Positions 45,001 through 57,135 are shown, numbered from the stretch's first letter. The stretch: 64,000 nt of DNA from Cyanophora paradoxa (GCA_004431415.1 QPMI01000535.1:434001-498000), one strand, 5' to 3'. Numbers and translations are program-made. The notes: generated from the sequence alone by a model not told the origin.

Positions 45001-45965
45001 ACGGGGGCGGCGAGCCGTGCATGCCTGCAGCCGCGCGTGAGGGCGCGCCGCGCGGGGAGGGAAAGGGTACTCTCACCGGGAGGCGGCCCGCCAGGCCCCC
45101 CGGGGTACTGGCCGTAGGGCGGCGGCCTGCCGGGGCCCCCGTTGGGCGCGCCCTCCTGCGGCCCCGCGTCGGAGGCCGGGGCCGGGGGCCTTCCTGCCCC
45201 CGCCTCGCCCCTCTCTCCCCCCGCGTGCTTCCCGCGGCGTCAGAGATCGCAGGGGGGGTACCGGAAAGGAAGGCGATGGGGGTACCTCGGCGTTGGCGCG
45301 GGCCTCCTCCTCGAGCCGCCGCTGCCGCTGCCGCTCGATGCGCTTCTCGTCGTCCTCCTGTACCCGGGCGCGTCGGGGGAGGCGAGGGGAATGGGGGTAC
45401 GCGTCCGAGGGAAAGGAAAGCGGACCTCCTCGTCACCGTAGTCGAAGGTGAAGTTGGCTCCCGGGGGGGGGAGGAGGGGCAGGGGGTCCAGGTGCGCCTC
45501 GGGGCCCGAGGGGCCGAGGCCGAGCGGGTGCGAGGCCGGCTGCGAGGCCGCCTGCTGGGCGCGCCTCCGCGGGTCCACGGGGGCCGAGGGCGCCGCCGGC
45601 GCCGCCTGGAACGGGGCGGGCGGCGGGGCCTGCGGGGCGAGCTGCGCGGGGAGCTGGAACTGCTGCTGCAGCTGCTGGAACTGCATCTGCTGCTGCATCT
45701 GCTGTTGCTGTTGCTGCTGCTGTTGGAGCGCCAGCGCTGCGGGCCCTGGCATCAGCAGAGGCGCGGGAAGGGAAGGGGCGGGGCGCGGGGAGCCGGCGGG
45801 CGGGAGGGAGCGGACCCTGGCCGAGGAGGTCGGCGGGGGAGGGCCCCCCTCTGGCGCTCGGGGGTACGCCCATCACCTTGGCCAGCATGTCCATGACCGT
45901 GACGGGCTGTTGCTGCTGCGGCACGGCGGCGCCCTGCAGGGACGAGAGGAGCGACGCCAGCGGGT

Positions 45966-46002
<37 letters not shown>

Positions 46003-46784
46003 TGCGGGTGCAGCCGCGGGCGGGACTGCCGCCGCTGCTGGCGCGGGGGCGAGCGGGGCGGCCTGGAAGGGCGGAGTGGCCGGCGGGGGCGGGGTCGCGG
46101 AGGGAGCCTCGGGGGTCGGCGACGGCTCGGCGGACCGCTCCTTCGAGCGGTGCTGCCGCGGGGGCGGGTCGGGCAGCTCGGCGGCCTGGTCGATGATGGG
46201 CGCCAGAACCAGCACGTCGAACATGTCGTTCTTGTTCCACAGGTCGATCACGCGCTTCACCTGCGGCTGCGCCCCCGCCCACGCATCGGAGGCGGCGGCC
46301 GACGCGGCGACGCGGGGCGGGCGGCGACGGGCGGGACGCGACGGGTGCCCACCACATCGCCGGGCGAGCATTTGAAGATGCACTCGAAGGTCTGCTTGAG
46401 GTTCCGCGCGAACCGCTCCCTGTAGGGCTCCTTGTCGCCGAACTTGGACTTGGCCGTCCGAACGATCGAGTCGATCACGTAGAGCGCCGCGAGCTTGTAC
46501 TCCGGTCGCGACTTGCGGCAGAAGCGCTCGACGAGGTGCACGACGCCCTTGTAGTTCTGGCGGCGCGAACGAGGCGGTCGGCGCGGTGGGCACGGCGCGC
46601 GATGACAGGGAGCTGCGATCACCTTCACGAAACGAAGCGCGAGCTTCGAAATGCCGCTGATCTTCGACGCCGCGACGGGGAGCTTTTCCTTGTGAAGGGC
46701 GTTGAGCTCGTCCTCGAACTCCTCCTCGCCATCCCAGCGGGGGGCTCCCGGCGCAGGTGCCGGTCCTGTGCCCGGCGCAGACAT
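42049..46784 (-). CDS. SCAF4/8- or Nrd1-like RNA polymerase II CTD-interacting factor
   Basis: The start is the ATG at 46784 (MSAPGTGPAP). The CID domain reads FEDELNALHKEKLPVAASKI, YKGVVHLVERFCRKSRPEYK, LAALYVIDSIVRTAKSKFGD, RFARNLKQTFECIFKCSPGD and VKRVIDLWNKNDMF. Pro/Ala- and Gln-rich linkers follow, then FDYGDEE, an Arg/Glu-rich helix RQRRLEEEARANAE and Gly-rich repeats. The RRM reads HAALWIGNLSPEIGDQDLGT, FARFGALDAV and KGFGFVRFQD. Next are AMRAAHVLQQNPMELKRARL, VKWSSKEPFF, a long Gly/Pro tail with GFGPGPG-type repeats, and an RS segment SRSRSPRRRSRSRSPSYRDE before the stop at 42049. CID plus RRM plus RS fits SCAF4/SCAF8/Nrd1, which read the polymerase CTD and act in termination. It could be split into two genes, but no start or stop in between is convincing. 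Confidence 0.8.
42400..42560 (-). repeat. Coding repeat of GFGPGPG units
   Basis: Read on the minus strand, units of about 24 bases (GGCTTCGGGCCCGGGCCC-like) encode tandem Gly-Phe-Gly-Pro-Gly repeats in the tail of the SCAF-like protein. FG-rich repeats of this kind often favour phase separation (general knowledge). Confidence 0.75.
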
Positions 46785-47189
46785 TTGCGCCGATTGCCGG
46801 GGCGCCGCGGCGACTTGGACAAGTTGGACGCCTCTCGAGGCTGAGCTGCTCCCGATGCGCTGAGCGACTTCTGCTACTCCCGATGCCGGTGGAGCACCGC
46901 GGGAGCGTCGCAGGCTCGCAGGCGACGGACGAGCGACCCCGAGAACGAGGGTTCGAAGCCGGCGAGGTCCTATCTTGGAGTGCTTGAAAAAACACAAGCT
47001 CGCACATCTCCCGACGTCCCTGCTCGCTATGGCGACGCTCTTCGTGGTCCCGGTCCTGGCGGAGCTCGCAAAAACGTCGCAGCTTGCCTCGCGGTCTGTG
47101 CCTCGTTCCGTCCCTTCGACCCGCCCGCCCGGCGCGCTGATCGACCCGACGTACCTGGCCGCAGGCGGTCTAACTTCTCGACCTGCGCG
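46785..47189. promoter_or_regulatory. Shared divergent upstream region
   Basis: 405 bp between the starts of the SCAF-like gene (-) and the NTF2/UVR gene (+). No TATA box or other recognised element. Confidence 0.4.
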
Positions 47190-48445
47190 ATGGATGGGCC
47201 GATCGCTGCCCGGGCGGTCGCGGGCGGCAGCTGGCGTACGAGCCGGGCCCGCCCCGGCTGCAGCTTCCTGGCGGGTGCCCGGCGTTTCCGCGGCATCGCT
47301 GCGCCTCCACACAACTTTTCAGTGAGGAGGACGTCCGTACGGGCGGAGGCGGAGGGGCAGCAGGCCGCGGCCGCGGTCCGCTCTGCACACTCCGGAATCC
47401 GCGCGCGCGGGCGCCGCCGACGCGTACGCGTTCGTCCGCGCAGCCGGCAGACTCGGGCGCGGACGTCATCGTCGACTTGGAGGAGCAGGTCCGTCCCGGC
47501 GGGCTCGCGCCGCCGCCTCGCCGCGCGCTCGAACCGCCCGCTCACGTGCACGCGTACGTCCGCGCGCGTCCTCCGCCAGATCGCTGCGGCCGTCCAAGAG
47601 GAGGACTACAAGCTCGCCGCGCAGGTGCGCCGGGTCCCCTCCGCCACCCGGCGATCTGACCCGACCCCGCGCCGCGCCGGCAGCTCCAGAAACAACTCGA
47701 GTGCTTCGCCCCCTGCCTCTCGCGGGACCCGTCCGCCGGCCGCGTCTCGCCGGCCGACGCGGCCCCGCAGGCAGGCCTCGCTCGACGCGAACGCGCTCGT
47801 CGTCAACGCCAACGGCCGCTTCTACAGGCGCGCCGGCTCGACTCCCCGCGAGCGCCCTTCCTCTCCTAGGCCTCCCTCCGAGGCCGCGCCGCAGGGCGTT
47901 CGCCTCTCTGGACGTGGACGAGATGGCGGGGGTCTGGCTGGACAAAGACTTCGTCAAGTGCTGCCACCCGGGCTCCGAGGCGCTCCGGATCCGAGACCCC
48001 GCCCCCTGCCCCCCGCATCGCTCCTGAGACCGCGTACGTATACCCCCCCGCAGCTGATCGAGGGGTACGAGGCGATCGTGGAGAGCTGGCGGGCGATCTT
48101 CCGGAACGCGCGCGAGATGACCGTCGAGCCCTCCGACGTCCGCGTCCGCGTCGGCGGCAAGATGGTACCCCCCTCCCTCCTATACGACCCTCCGGCGCCG
48201 ACGATCAGCGTACCCCCCTTCCCGCAGGCGTGGCTGACGTGCACGGAGACGCTCTCGACGAAGACGGCGACGGGCGTCATGGCCAGCGGCTCGTGCGTCC
48301 CCGCGCACGTACCCCTCGCGATCGGATTCGTCCGGTATGCGTACCCCGGCGACGCCCCCGGCCGGCGCCGCGCAGGGTGACGGCGCTGAACGTGTTCGAG
48401 AAGAGCGGCGACCGGTGGTACATGGTGGCACACTTCGCCGGCTAG
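47190..48445 (+). CDS. UVR plus NTF2/SnoaL-like protein, probably organellar
   Basis: The start is the ATG at 47190. The N-terminus is Arg/Ser/Ala-rich and ends FSVRRTSVRAEAEG, like a plastid transit peptide. Short exons then read DSGADVIVDLEEQ, IAAAVQEEDYKLAAQ|LQKQLE (a UVR-type helix pair), DANALVVNANGRFY, AFASLDVDEMAGVWLDKDFV + KCCHPGSE, LIEGYEAIVESWRAIFRNAR, EMTVEPSDVRVRVGGKM, AWLTCTETLSTKTA and VTALNVFEKSGDRWYMVAHF. The stop is at 48445. The second part has the cone-shaped NTF2/SnoaL fold signature (W...HPG...G...I..SW...F and NVFEK.GDRWYMVAH), closest to plant SKIP8-type SnoaL domains. UVR motifs mediate protein contacts in plastid regulators. Function unknown. Confidence 0.8.
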
Positions 48446-49664
48446 TGCTGGGCCCGCCCCGGGCCCGCACCGCCCGCGAGCGCCGGCGCTCGGCATTGTG
48501 CAAGCGCAATCGAATTCTTTCATGATCACGTGAAACTTGGGCCGCGGGATATCATAGAATGGCCATGCGTACGCATGTGGCAAGCTTAAGCTTAAAACTT
48601 AAAGCTGACTCGGCATAGCGGGGCGCCCCCCCTGACAGGACCGACGGTCAGGAGCAGCCATGCATATGATCCGATGATCATGATGCGCATGCCATGATGG
48701 ACAGCCGGCGCCTGCACTGCGGCAGCTGGCACTGCAGCTGCAGCAGGCCGCACTAGTACTGGCCCCGGGCCCCGGGCCCGCGGCATCGATATCAATCCGC
48801 GAACTTTGCCGATCGCGAGTCGGAATGCACTGTGCCACGGTGCATATGCCATGATGCCGCAACTATGAGAGCAATTGCAAGCTTTAGTTTAGCAATGTCG
48901 ACGTCATGATCAATTGCAAGCCTTGAAGCTCAAATAGTAGTCACACTGAGTGGCCACTGGGCCACGGCATGATCATGAATCAGTGAAATCGAAGCGAATA
49001 TATTTGATTTACACGAGCCTCGGAGCTTCACTAAGTCCAAGGCTTTGCAGACTGTGGAACACTCAACACCTTGTGATCTCACTGTGGCACGGTCAGGCAG
49101 CACATCGAGAGCGACCTCGGACGCTGACAATAAATACGGGTCCAATAGAACAGCCGCCGCGGGCTCGCGGTGTGCGCCAGACACTGCCAGGCTGGCTGCG
49201 GCGAAATGAAAGCGCCGATTCGAAATCCAAATGCATGTCGGCTCCCTATAGCTATGGGAGAGGGAAGCTAATTATACAAATTTCGCTAGCAACCTGGTCT
49301 ACGTGAGCAACTCAAGGAACGCTAGCTGGTTATAGCCTGGGATACGTAAACATCTACTATGCACTAACTCTTCAAAAGCAGATGCGATAGAGACACCGCA
49401 GAAGGGATCAACTCAGCGCTAGCCGCCAATTGCGCTACTGATAACTCAGGAAGACGGATATATATATCTGACAACTCAGAGAGACCGGGGAACGTACACT
49501 GAGGCGGAAGCTTCAGGAAAATCGATGCAATTGCAACTGCTACTGCGGCCCGGTGCCGCGCTGCTCAAAACTACAGCCACGAGGGACGCGGGAAAAGGGT
49601 TTGCGAAATCCTGCAAGGTAAATCTAGCATCTTAAATGGAAATCCAAGCGTTTGTATAGTACTG
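48446..49664. other. AT-richer spacer
   Basis: Lies between the NTF2/UVR stop (+) and the unknown gene's stop (-). Contains AAGCTTAAGCTTAA-type palindromes (48580-48605), GGGCCCGGGCCCGCGG at about 48765, and TGATCATGA words. No gene, tRNA or element seen. Confidence 0.6.
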
Positions 49665-51905
49665 CTACAAGTCCTCGACTTCGACGGAGTCGGCGGGGGC
49701 GCCGCGGCGGAGGACGGGCGGGAGCGCGGCGGCGGCTGCGAGCGAGGCGGCGAGGGTGCGGAGGTCCAGAGGGGCCGCGGGCCCCCGCCGGGCGGGGAGG
49801 CCCCGCGCTCGGGCGACGTCGGGCCACGGGGCCCGTCCGGCTCGCCTCCCTGCTCCGGGCCGGGCCCAGGAGGAGCTGCCCGGGGCCCGGCGGCATCGAG
49901 ATCGACCGCCGCCGCCGCGAGCCGGCCCCGGGCCCGCCCGCCGCCGCCTCCTCGGCGTCTCCTTCGCCGCCGGCGCGGCCGCGCGCGCGGATCGCGGCCG
50001 CCTCGGCGCGCGACTGGAGGACCGTCTCGCGGAGCGCGCGGGCGCGGCCGCGGGCGCGGGGCCCGTGGCTGCGGGAGCGGGGCTGGGCGCGGCGGGGCGG
50101 TGGCGGCTCCGAGGCCGCCCCGCTGCTGCCGTCCTCCTCGTCCTCGCCCCCTCGTCGTCGCCGTCGACGGCGGCCTCGTGCACGGCCCGCAGCGCCCCCG
50201 CCGGCGCCCCCGCCGCCGGCGCCGCCCAGTCCGCCCCGCGTCGCCCGCCGCCGGCACGGCCGCCAGGGCCGGGGCCGGGAGGGCGATGGGCCGCACGGCG
50301 CCGTCGGGCTCGGGCCGGGGCGAGATCGGCCTCCGCCGCCGCTGCGCCGCCCGCGCGCGGCGCACGCCGCCGGGGCGAGGGCCGCGACGCCGGCGGTGGG
50401 GCCCGGGGCCCCCCGGTCCGAGTCGTACCCCGCGTCCTCCTCGTCGGCGGGGGCGGCCGCGCCGGCCTCGCGGCGATCGCGATCATGCCCTGCGGCGCCT
50501 CGACCCGCGCCGAGGTCGACTTGGCGAGCGTCCGGATGCGCTCCAGCGCGCCCGAGACGGCCGCTGCCGCCTTCGCGCCGGGGGCCGCCGGGCACGAGTT
50601 GGCGCCCCGCAACCGCGCCGATGACGGGGAAGAGGCCTCGCCGTCGTCCGCGGAGGGCGCCCGCCCCCGCAGGCTCGAGCTCCCGCCCTCCCCGAACCGC
50701 ACTGCGGCCGCCGGCGTCGGGCGCGCCCACGCGAGGGGAGAGGCCTCGCCCTCGAGCTGGGCGGGCGCACCGGAGAGGAGCCTGGCGAGCCCGTCGAGGC
50801 CGCGGGAGGGCGCCTCGCTGGGGCCCCCGCCCGGCGAGCCGCAGACGGGCGACCCGCCGGCGTTCAGCTCCACTGCGCCCGCACCGCACCGCTCAGCGGG
50901 CGCCCTCGCCGCGGGCTGCGCAGGGCGGGAGGCAGGCGGGGAGGCAGGCGGGCACCGTCAGAAGGCAGCTCCGAGGCGGGAGTGGAAGAGCGGGAGCGTT
51001 CGGCCGCGGAGCCGCGGCCGGCCCGCAGCGCGTGGATGGCCGCCGCGCCGCCCCCGAGATCGAGCCCGCGCGGCTCCCGCCCTCGGACCGCGCCGGCGAC
51101 ACCCGCGCGAGCTCCAGCGCGGCGGCGGCTGCGCGGCGGCGGCGGCGGCGGTCAATCGGGCATCTGCATTCGTTCGTGCCGGCGGGGGCGGCGGGGGCGG
51201 GGCGGACCGAGGGAAAGGGAGAGGGAGGAGGCGACGCCGGGCTTGGCGAGGGACTCGGAGGCGAGGGCCTCGACGCCGAGGACGGCCGCCGTGCCGGCCC
51301 GCGAGCGCGGGCTCGGCGTCGAGACGTGCGACACGAAGGGCGGCGACGTCTCCGGGGAGGCCTCGCCGTACTCGGGCGGCGAGCAGGAGAGGAGCCCCGC
51401 GGGGGCCGGCCACTCGGCGCCCGGGCACGAGGCCTCCGGGCCGGCCTGCGGGGCGGAGAGGGAGCGCCTCCGGGACGCGCTCGAGGGGCGGCGGGGGCGG
51501 CCGGGGAGGCCCCCCGGGGCCGCCGCCTCGCCGCAGGCCCAGATCTGCGAGGAGAGGGCCCCCAGCCCCCGCGGCGCCATCTCGGGCGGGGACTCGCGCC
51601 GCTGCGGCGGCGGCGGCTCCAGTGGCCGCGACTCCGTCTGCTCCCTCAGCCCCGGCGTCTGCGGCCGCAGCAGCGGCATCCGGACCGTCGGACGCCGGCG
51701 ACGGGCTCCGCTGATGACTGTGCGGCTCAGCGATCGGGCTGCTCGCCCGGCTGCCGCGAACCCCCGCCACGGAAAAAGGGGGCTGGGGTGGGCGCGCCGC
51801 AGCTGCGGGGGGCTCGCTCGGCACGGCGCCGCGCCCGCTGCGGGCGAACCGATGATCGCTGACGCAGCTGTTCGGCCTGCGGCTGGTGGAGATGCGAGCC
51901 TGTAA
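49665..51905 (-). CDS. Unrecognised Ser/Pro/Ala-rich protein
   Basis: Several minus-strand blocks read like true low-complexity protein: ARISTSRRPNSCVSDHRFAR at the 5' side, SPSPASDGPDAA, then LREQTESRPLEPPPP, APRGLGALSSQIWACGEAA, YGEASPETSPPFVSHVSTPS, LASESLAKPGVASSLSLSLG, and later GLDGLARLLSGAPAQLEGEA, GALERIRTLAKSTSARVEAP and an end RRGAPADSVEVEDL with the stop at 49665. The 5' exon and start codon are not found, and exon joins are approximate. Short helical stretches alternate with Ser/Pro-rich disorder; repeated GEAS-P motifs could be phosphorylation sites. No domain recognised. Confidence 0.5.
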
Positions 51906-52623
51906 CTTCCCCAACAAGCCTGGCAAGCTAAATGGCTGCGATCGTATGCTGCCGCCGCTGCCGCCGCCGCTGCTGCTGCTGCCCACGATGCTGCAGCCTG
52001 CAGCTACCCGGTGACCAGCTGCAGCCTGCAGCTGCAACAGCTGCAGGTACTACGGTACGGTACAGTTGCGCTGCTGCTGCCGCGCCTGCCGGCCCCACTC
52101 AGCGATATGCGCGCGCGTCCGGCGTCCGACGGTCGATCGATGGGACCGACGCGCCTTCGCGTCGACGTCTTCGATGTCTGCTTAGACTCTGCTAGCGTCT
52201 AGCTATAGGCTGTCTAGCGCGTTTCGCTCTCCGTTTCTGTACGTCGAGTCTCCGACGGAGTCCGACGGGGTACGGCTGCACATTTCGGGCTCCGATATAC
52301 CCAGCGGCATGCAATTGACGTCCAAGTGAAATTTAAATTCGAATTCAATCTTGCAACCGCCACAAATGGGGCCAGCTTGTGATTGGTTCGATTTGCACCG
52401 ACCAATCCGATTATTGCGGCAGCAATATTCAAATGTTTAATAATTTGTTTTGAGAGAAAGGTTAAGATATATATATGTGTCCGATTGATTTCTTGTTGGT
52501 TGGAAAAGTTCACTCGAACATGCATGCGCACATGCAAGTCGTCCGGGTACGGGTGTGAATGCTTTGCTAGCGTACCCCGAGTCTTGTACCGCGGGGCGCG
52601 CTAGGTGCCAGCTGCAGGCTGGG
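51906..52623. other. Spacer between divergent genes
   Basis: Contains a CTGCAG/CAGCTG palindrome cluster at 51990-52045, then AT-richer DNA. It probably holds the promoter of the BAR-SH3 gene at its right end. No gene seen. Confidence 0.5.
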
Positions 52624-55600
52624 ATGGCGGAGAAGGAGATCAAGCGCGAGTGGTGCGGTCGCGCCGTGTCCTCGACCCCTCGCGAATAGTTAACGGACTA
52701 GCGCGCCGAGCGCTCCGCTAGCACAGACACCCGAATTGGCTCTCTTTCAGCGGCGAATGACTATCTTTGCAGGTCCTTTGGCCACCGCTTGAAGCTCAGC
52801 AGGCAGAAGACGAGCGAGCGCCGTGCGGTCGAGGATCAGGAGCGGGGGCGCGAATATAATGAAAAAGAGACGCGCTTCGTCTCGCATGTGCGTTTTCCCG
52901 GCTGCGTGCGCGGGCCGCGTGGCTGCGGCGCGAGCTAGCCCCTTCGCATGGGTTGCCGCTTTCGCAGGCTACAGCTAGAGCTATCCAGCCCTCGCAGCTA
53001 AGAGCGGGTTCGCGTATGCTAGGGCGCGCAAGCGGCTCACGTCTACGGGGCCCCGCGCAGTACAAGTTGGTCAAGGATCTCTGGCAGAACCTCGTGACCT
53101 GGATGGAGAACACGAAGGTCGTGTACAGCTCGGGCATCAAAGTCTCTGAGGGCTTCGCGGACGCCGTCGGCAGCGGTGCGCGCTACGCGCTCGCAATATT
53201 AATCTTCTTTCCTGCCTCGCCGCTGGACGCCGGCTGCGCAGGGGAGGGGAAGGAGAAGAAGGACGCAGTCTCGCAGTCGGCGTCGCGGTGGTTCAAGGCG
53301 AACCAGGCGATGAACCAGGAGCGGGAGGCGCACGAGGAGACGCTCCGCAAGCGCGTGCTGGAGCCTCTCTCTGAGTACCTGAAGAGCCTGAAGCTGGTGA
53401 AGGACCGCCGCGCCGAGCGCGACGCCCTCCTCCGCAACTACGCGTACTACGCGAACAAGGCCCGCCCGCCCTCCCTCCCCCCCTCGTTCTCTTTCTTCCT
53501 CTTTCTCTTTCTGAAGTCTCTTCGGCAGGTGCGGAAGTTGAAGGAAAAGCCCGACAAGGACCCCAGCGTCCTCCCCCGGGTACGCCGTTCCTCCCCTTCG
53601 CTCCAACCTTCCCCGCCCCCCCCCTCCCCCCTTCCCCGGCCAAACCGGCCTGGGCTCCGCAGAACGAGAGCAAGATGGGCGTCGCGAAGGAGCTGTGCGC
53701 TGTGCTTGTACCCCCCCTCACGTCCCTCGCCAAACCCCGTACCCCCGACAGGTACGAGCGGCTGAACGGGGAGCTCATCGCCTTCTACGACCAGGTCCAC
53801 GCCCAGCGCGTCGCCTTCCTCTCCCCCCTCCTCTACGAGGTACCCCCCGCCTCCTCCTTCCCCCCTCCTCCCGCCTGCTCACCCCCGGAGGACAGGCGAT
53901 CAAGGTGCAGAACGACGTGGGGAAGGCGTACACGACGAAGATGAACGACGTCGCCAAGATCCTCGAGAAGCCCGCCGTGCGCCCAGCCCCGCCCCGCCCC
54001 CGAAATCCTTCCCGAGAGATAGATAGCCGGGTAGCCTAGAGCTAGGCCGGCCGCCGACTCGGCCGCTGCGCCCCGCCCCGGCGCCCCGCCGTGACTTTCC
54101 TGGAGGAGACGAGAGGAGGCGGGGCTTGAGTCGCGCGCAGGAGAACGGCTTCGACCTGAAGGCCAAGGTCAAGCCCCTGAAAGTGCCGGTGCGCCGCGCG
54201 TGGCCGGGCCGGCTCGGGGGTACGGGCCGACGGGGCCGGGGTACGGTGCCGGGGGCAGGAGGAGTACGCGGTGCTGAAGCGGGGCCTGCGGGACGCGAAA
54301 TCGCCCAAGTCGCCGGGCAGCTGGGGCGAAGGCTCCGACGCCGACCTCGACCCCGAGGCCAGCGGCGTGCGCCCCCTCTTCCTTTCCTTTCCTTTTCCTT
54401 TCCTTTTCTCTTCGTTCTGACGGGGCGCGCGCAGTCCGGGCTGGAGTCCCCCGGCTCGGGCGACGGCAAGGGGAAGAAGGGGAAGAAGACACCAAAGAAG
54501 AAGAAGGAGAAGGGGGAGAAGGGCGCGGGGGCGGCCTCCGGCTCGGAGGGCGAGGAGGCCGCCGCGGCGAGCGGCAGCGGGGCGGAGGAGGGGGAGGAGG
54601 AGGACGGCTCGGACGGCGGCGGCGCCAAGGCGGACAAGGCGAAGAAGAAGGGGAAGGGGAAGGGGCGCGCCGGGAGCGCGCCGGCCGTGCTGCCCCTCCA
54701 GCCGCTCCAGCCGCTCCCGCTCCAGCCGCTGCAGGCCCTCCAGCCGATGCAGCCGTTGCAGGCGATGCAGGCGGGGCCGGCGGCCCCGCCCTCCTCTGCC
54801 TTCGCCAACTGGGGCGCCTTCGACGCGGCCCTGGCGATGGGCGCGCCCCACGGCGCCCCGGGGGCGCCCCACGCCGCGCACCCCGCCGCCCCTTGGTCCG
54901 CCGGCTACCCCCAGCAGCAGCAGCAGCAGCAGCAGCCGCAGCAGCCGCAGCAGCAGCAGGCGCCGGCCGCCTCGCCATGGGGCGGCGCCTCGGACGGGAA
55001 CCCGTTCGCGGCGGGGCCGGAGCAGAATCACCACCAGCAGCAGCAGCAGGCGCCGGCGTCGGCGCCGGCGCACCACCAGGCCTTCCCGCACCACGCGCCC
55101 CTCCAGCCGACCACCTCTGGACCCGCCTTCTTCGGTCAGCAGCCGCCGCAGCAGCCGCAGCAGCAGCAGCAGCAGTCAGCCGCCCCGCAGTGGCCCCACG
55201 GGCCCCCGCACGCCCCGTACCCCGCCCCGGCCCCCGCACCCGCCCCTGCCCACGCAGCCGCCCCTGGTTCCGCCTACCCCTCTGCGCCCCTCTCGCCGTC
55301 CGGGGCCGGCGCCGGTGGCCCGCACTGGCCAGCGTCCCCGTCCGCTGCCGCCCCGCCCGCCGCCCCTCCGGCCCCGCCGGCCCCGCCCCGCCTCCCGCCG
55401 CCCCGCCGCCCCGCCGAGCGCGCCCAGGTCAACTTCGCCTTTGTCGGTACGCACTTTTCCACCCGCCGCTGCGTCGTCGCCTCATCTGAGTCTGGGCCTC
55501 AGCTGAGCACGACAACGAGCTCTCCATCGCCGTGGGGGAGGTCATTTCGGTCCTCAAGAAGGACGGCGGCTGGTGGGAGGGTGCGCACGAAGGCTCCCCC

Positions 55601-55720
55601 CCCCCCCCCCCCCCCCCTTCCCCTCAGTTTTCGTCGCCGCTCACTGGAATCCCGGGCGCAGGCGAGTTGAACGGCCGCAGGGGCCTCTTCCCCTCGAACT
55701 ACGTCTCCCTTCTTGCCTGA
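52624..55720 (+). CDS. BAR-SH3 domain membrane-remodelling protein
   Basis: Exon 1 (52624-52652, [10 protein letters not shown]) joins in phase at 52773 to [20 protein letters not shown]. Then [107 protein letters not shown] and [20 protein letters not shown] form the long helices of a BAR domain. A large disordered linker follows: Lys-rich ([18 protein letters not shown]), acidic, LQPLQ repeats, poly-Gln, and one Asn-Pro-Phe motif (DGNPFAAG) of the type bound by EH domains. The C-terminal SH3 domain reads [20 protein letters not shown] + [20 protein letters not shown], and the stop is at 55720. This is the layout of amphiphysin/Rvs167: curved-membrane binding in endocytosis. Confidence 0.88.
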
Positions 55721-55952
55721 CCCGTTGCCCCTTCGTTCCCTGCCCCCCTTCCCCGCTCCTTGCGCCTGCCTCCGGTATCTTCCGGTTCCTACGCGTTCAG
55801 TGCAGCTCGGCCATTCCCCAGCGTATTCCAGTTATCTTCTTTTCGCGAATCAGTTGATCTTTAGTGCATTTCGCGCGCGTATTCCTTTCATTGATTGTTT
55901 TGAACCACGTCTACGACACAACCGATCCGAACCCATCGTACCACAGTCACAG

Positions 55953-57095
55953 TCACGCGCGGGCGAGAGAGGAAGCGGAGACAGAGGAGAGGGCGCCCCC
56001 CGGGGAGTAGGAGAGGAGGGCAAGCTGGAGGAGGGTACGTGATTCGAGCCAAAGGAAGGCTATGCGGAAGCCGGCGGGGCCGGGGGCGCGGGCGGCGAGG
56101 GGGTACAGCGCCGCGCAGCTCCACGGCAGAAGGGCGAGGGCGTGGGGGGGTAGGGGGAAGGCGGAGCAGGAGGGCTCGGGAAGGGATGCGAGCGTGGGAC
56201 GGGTACCGGAGCCGCCGACGCCGCCGGCAGCCTCAAAGAGAGCAGAGCCGTCCGCAGCGACGAGCCGGACCTGGGGGGGTACATGACCTCGGGGGTCAGG
56301 GGCTGCGAGGCCTGCAAAGCAGCGATCGCGGGGACCTTCAGATGCGAGTCGGAAGCTTCGAAGGATGCGCGCGCAACCTCGCCGGCTGCAGCGCGGGCGA
56401 CGGCCCGGCGGGGTCGGAGGGGCAAGCAAAGCGCGCTGCAGGGCGGGGTACGGGGCCGCACGGGAGCCTGGCGCAGCACTCCACTCGCCCGCCAGCGCGG
56501 CCGGGGCGAGCGGTGCAGACTCGGCGCTGGAGGGGGGGAGAAGGCGGGTAAGGTGGCAGCGCAAGCCAAAGCGAGGGCGGCGGGGCTCGAAGCCTCGAAC
56601 CTGTGGTAGAAGTCCTCGTCGCGGTCGACGGCGTTGGCGGCGGCGGCGAGGTTCGCGTCGGCGCGGCGCTGCTCGATGAAGAGGTCCACGCCACTCACGC
56701 GGTCCTCGTAGTCGCTCCGCACCACCGCTCGCATCTGCCAGCGCCGCGCGGCTCTCGCTGAGTCAGCCGGGCGCACGCGGAACGCCGCGCGGAGCGGGGC
56801 GGGCCGGGGTGGGCCGGCGGCCCTCACTGACCCGGCGCTGGCGGCAGGAGGACATGAGGGAGCACTCGGCGCGGAACGGCGCGTCTCCGTTGCCCACCGC
56901 CGAGTCCGGGCACCAGACGTACGGCCCGCCGGGCAGCGGCCGCAGGCCCGGCGGCGGGGCGCCCCACGGGTACGACACGGCATCCCGATCCAGCGACTGC
57001 ATAGAACGTCCGACGGTCAGCGCCGCGACCGCGAGCATCAGCCACGCTGGGCCGCCGGGCTCGAAAGCGCACGGCGAGCGCGCGCATCCTATCAT
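55953..57095 (-). CDS. Unrecognised, possibly secreted or anchored protein
   Basis: The start is the ATG at 57095. A hydrophobic segment WLMLAVAALTVGRSM near residue 20 could be a signal peptide or anchor. It is followed by SLDRDAVSYPWGAPPPGLRP, PYVWCPDSAVGNGDAPFRAE + CSLMSSCRQRR, then MRAVVRSDYEDRVSGVDLFI and ADANLAAAANAVDRDEDFYH. A later exon reads VRLVAADGSALFEAAGGVGG. Several Cys in the first exon fit an exported protein. The 3' joins, and therefore the stop at 55953, are uncertain. No family recognised. It lies 40 bp downstream of the small DUF3598-like gene. Confidence 0.5.
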
Positions 57096-57135
57096 TCATT
57101 CGGCGGCCGCGCCGTTCTCCGCCCAGCCCGCTTAG

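Noticed and set aside
49652-51862. 736-aa plus-strand frame
   Set aside because: Arg/Ala/Pro-rich antisense of the minus-strand gene, whose frames show ordinary Ser/Glu/Leu-containing protein and a natural acidic end.
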